Source of the DNA: Candidatus Kaiserbacteria bacterium
GTDB taxonomy: Bacteria > Patescibacteriota > Minisyncoccia > Phycocordibacterales > Phycocordibacteraceae
Reading direction: 5' to 3'
DNA: 40,958 nucleotides
Assembly: GCA_029288865.1 (NCBI GenBank)
Contig: JARIGM010000031.1
Location: 1-40,958 of the forward strand
Part shown: piece by piece, positions 39,052-40,958 of the stretch
How the letters are laid out: every line of letters starts with the position of its first letter
Position numbering within the stretch: the stretch's first letter is position 1
The notes under the pieces: model-generated
The model's input: the letters and a program-made list of their open reading frames with translations, nothing else
Database searches by the model: none
Told to the model about the DNA's origin: nothing
Made by a program: the position numbers and the translations under genes

Positions 39052-39960
39052 TCACGAAGTGCTGAGGAGCGCACGCACACGATCAGCGATGGGAGGATGA
39101 GTTGAAAACATGCGGTCGATCCAATCAGTTGGCTTCGCGCCGAAGGGGTCGCCGATAAATAAGTGGGCAGTTGCATGGCTCGGGCGACGCATCGGCGCTC
39201 CATATGAGCCCAGCTTTTGTAATGCAGACGCAAGACCTTCTGGATAGCGCGTCAGAAGCGCACCAGAGGCATCAGCTAGATATTCGCGACGACGTGAGAT
39301 TGCGAGCTCGATAAGCTGTGCAGCGATCGGGGCAAGTATGATGGCGACTAAGCCGAATACAAGCAATACGATACCCCATCCTCCTCCGTTGTTATCGCGG
39401 TTTCGGCCACCACCCCAAAACGACATGCGCAGAAAGATGTCTGCGATGATGGCAACAAAGCCCGCCAGCACTACAGCCACGGTCATAAGGAGAATATCGC
39501 GATTCTGGATATGGGAGAGTTCGTGTGCGATCACGCCCTCCAGCTCCGGACGCGTCATCATACTAAGAAGTCCCGTCGTTGCGCATACGACAGCATGCTT
39601 TTCGTCCCTCCCGGTTGAGAACGCATTTGGCGCCGGATCCTCTATCACATACAGCTTCGGCATCGGCATGCCGGCGGCTATAGAAAGGTTCTCTGTAACC
39701 GTATAGAAATCGAAGAATTCTTCGCGCTTTGCAGGCCGCGCATTGGTCATGGAAAGCACCTGCTTATCCGAGAACCAATAACTGTAGAAGTTCATACCCA
39801 CCGCGAACGCAACAGCAATGTAGAGGATTGTCGAGTCTTGGTAATACCAGGAGATGGCATAGCCGATCATGATGACTACGATCAAGAAGCCCGCCATGAG
39901 CCATCCGGTGCGCCACATATTGCTTGAACGTTGTTGGTAGAGAGTACGCACTGCCGCCAT
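39052..39960 (-). CDS. htpX: HtpX-like M48 metalloprotease
   Basis: 302 aa. Transmembrane helices at about 20-36, 45-60, 155-175 and 200-220; zinc site 'HELSH' (146-150) with Glu147, third ligand in 'RRREYLADASG'. Membrane-protein quality control. Starts 3 nt after the MazG-like gene stop; lemA-mazG-htpX form one unit, a common pairing of LemA with HtpX. Confidence 0.95.
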   Translation of the reverse strand: MAAVRTLYQQRSSNMWRTGWLMAGFLIVVIMIGYAISWYYQDSTILYIAVAFAVGMNFYSYWFSDKQVLSMTNARPAKREEFFDFYTVTENLSIAAGMPMPKLYVIEDPAPNAFSTGRDEKHAVVCATTGLLSMMTRPELEGVIAHELSHIQNRDILLMTVAVVLAGFVAIIADIFLRMSFWGGGRNRDNNGGGWGIVLLVFGLVAIILAPIAAQLIELAISRRREYLADASGALLTRYPEGLASALQKLGSYGAPMRRPSHATAHLFIGDPFGAKPTDWIDRMFSTHPPIADRVRALLSTS

Positions 39961-39963
39961 AAG

Positions 39964-40275
39964 CTATTTCTTTAGGAATCGATCCTTGTCTCGACCTTTG
40001 CACTTATCCATTTTCTTTTGGAATTCTTCGTCCAGGTCTATACCATGCTTGTTCGCGATGCACATTGCAGCAAAGATTACATCCATAACCTCGCCACCTA
40101 ATTCTTGCTTTGCCTCTTCCGGCTTCTTTGGCTTCGAACCATATATATGATTCAGCAACCGTGCTACTTCGCCCACCTCTTCAGAAAGCGCAGCGAGTTG
40201 GGAGAGCGCAGGCCAGTATGGTTCTGCAAGACCCTGTGCCCAATCGTCGAGTTCTTTTTGGGCTTCTTTAAACAT
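39964..40275 (-). CDS. MazG-like nucleotide pyrophosphohydrolase
   Basis: 103 aa. Metal-binding 'LSEEVGEVARLL' (Glu32, Glu33, Glu36) and 'ELGGEVMDVIF' (Glu62, Asp65), the all-alpha NTP-PPase signature. Hydrolyses dNTPs, perhaps house-cleaning. Two nt after lemA. Confidence 0.9.
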   Translation of the reverse strand: MFKEAQKELDDWAQGLAEPYWPALSQLAALSEEVGEVARLLNHIYGSKPKKPEEAKQELGGEVMDVIFAAMCIANKHGIDLDEEFQKKMDKCKGRDKDRFLKK

Positions 40276-40277
40276 GG

Positions 40278-40838
40278 CTAGAAGGAAACTTTCACTGGCT
40301 CGCGTGCTGCGGCGTCCGCATCTGCAAGCTCGAACAGATCCATTTTCTGGATATGGAATGAAGACGCGATGACGTTGCCCGGGAACTGCTCGATCGCGAT
40401 GTTGAGATCGCGCACGTTGCCGTTGTAGAAACGACGGGCTGCCTGAATCTTGTCTTCCGTGTCGGAAAGCTCGGCCTGCAGACTCAGGAAGTTCTGATTC
40501 GCCTTAAGTTCTGGATACGCCTCGGAGATCGCGAATACGCTCTTGAGCGCGCCGGTGAGCATGTTTTCGGTTGCAGCCTTATCTGCTGGAGTGGTTGCGC
40601 CCATTGCCGCTGCACGTGCCTTAGTCACATTCTCGAATGCAGAGCTTTCGTGGGTCGCGTACCCCTTCACCGTCTCCACGAGGTTTGGAATGAGATCGTA
40701 GCGGCGCTTGAGCTGCACATCGATATCTGCCCACGCTTCCTTGGTGCGGTTGACCTTCGAAATGAAGCCATTATATGAAGCAACTATGTATAGAATCACC
40801 AGCACGACGATGCCAATAAGGATGTAAATGATTGTCAT
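40278..40838 (-). CDS. lemA: LemA family protein
   Basis: 186 aa. One N-terminal transmembrane helix (about 3-22) then an extracytoplasmic alpha-helical domain ('RTKEAWADIDVQLKRRYDLIPNLVETVKGYA', split here: 31-61; 'ARRFYNGNVRDLNIAIEQFPGN'). Often adjacent to HtpX and TPM-domain genes, as here. TATAAT (40863-40868, minus) lies 24 nt upstream of the ATG. Confidence 0.95.
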   Translation of the reverse strand: MTIIYILIGIVVLVILYIVASYNGFISKVNRTKEAWADIDVQLKRRYDLIPNLVETVKGYATHESSAFENVTKARAAAMGATTPADKAATENMLTGALKSVFAISEAYPELKANQNFLSLQAELSDTEDKIQAARRFYNGNVRDLNIAIEQFPGNVIASSFHIQKMDLFELADADAAAREPVKVSF

Positions 40839-40862
40839 AGCGGTTAGTATTAGGTTTGCTCA

Positions 40863-40868
40863 ATTATA
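40863..40868 (-). promoter_or_regulatory. -10 box (TATAAT) of lemA unit
   Basis: Perfect TATAAT on minus; TTTACA 15 nt upstream is a possible -35. Confidence 0.55.
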
Positions 40869-40896
40869 CCACTTTCCAGAAGATGTAAACGGCACG

Positions 40897-40958
40897 TTAC
40901 CAGCCGCCACCGCCGCCACCGCCACCGCCACCGCCAGAGAATCCACCACCCCCTCCAC
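40897..40958 (-). CDS. Gly-rich C-terminus of a TPM-like protein (partial)
   Basis: Only the last 20 residues are in the window: 'GGGGFSGGGGGGGGGGW' then TAA (40899-40897). Such tails end YgcG/TPM-domain membrane proteins, which commonly neighbour lemA. The family is inferred from the tail and neighbour. Confidence 0.65.
   Translation of the reverse strand, partial: GGGGGFSGGGGGGGGGGGW

Noticed and set aside
40900-40958. Short-sequence repeat of GCC/CAC triplets
   Set aside because: It encodes the Gly-rich tail of the partial protein at the right edge.
1-40958. CRISPR array, prophage or insertion sequence
   Set aside because: No regularly spaced repeats, transposase, integrase or phage structural genes seen.

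Overview
The window looks like a chromosomal segment of a Candidate Phyla Radiation (Patescibacteria, Parcubacteria-like) bacterium. The grounds are intergenic gaps of mostly under 100 bp, short or domain-poor versions of universal proteins, a 377-aa S1 protein with four S1 repeats, bS21 next to a small YbeY, ftsA directly before ftsZ, no biosynthetic operons, and many small unrecognised membrane proteins. TGA is used as a stop throughout, so the code is standard. I see no phage, insertion sequence or CRISPR array.

Layout. 1-2913 (minus): 5' three quarters of gyrA, a one-TM protein and a metallo-beta-lactamase-fold protein with degraded metal ligands. 2961-4534 (plus): a run of four very short genes, each with its own strong Shine-Dalgarno and terminator. 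4548-9460: S1 protein, NUDIX-like protein, pth, lepB, a HisS-like protein and a small CxxC protein. 9473-13446: rpsU-ybeY-ftsA, an orphan MazF-like toxin, ftsZ and a 13-codon mini-ORF. 13502-20104: an operator-controlled small gene, trxB, ATP-grasp, PLD, DedA, tRNA-Ser, tRNA-Glu, LUD protein, truB and an orphan. 20169-25424: tRNA-Val, DHH phosphoesterase, tsaD, a small gene and valS. 25427-30096: prsW, hsp20, a DUF2914-like membrane protein, four tRNAs or tRNA pieces, a glutaredoxin and ftsB. 30096-36535: lepA, murJ, a polytopic TPR protein and the RNase P RNA. 36554-40958: DUF192, a sedolisin, tRNA-Ser, a type IV pilin, htpX, a MazG-like protein, lemA and the Gly-rich tail of a TPM-like protein.

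Two start classes stand out. About a dozen housekeeping or membrane genes have a TATAAT-like box 6-10 nt before the start codon and no Shine-Dalgarno, so they are probably leaderless or nearly so. About eleven small or accessory genes instead have an AGGAGG-like site, usually with their own TTGACA/TATAAT-type promoter and a hairpin terminator. Two further genes (DedA, DHH) start at or within 6 nt of a tRNA 3' end.

The strongest candidate for something undescribed is a repeated nucleic-acid element at 7171-7282 and 29988-30096. Each copy has a 25-26 bp outer stem of unrelated sequence enclosing a conserved core of two hairpins, whose stems differ by compensatory changes while loops and a bulged A are kept. 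The next most striking item is a complete histidine-phosphatase domain inserted in the zinc-ribbon of valyl-tRNA synthetase.
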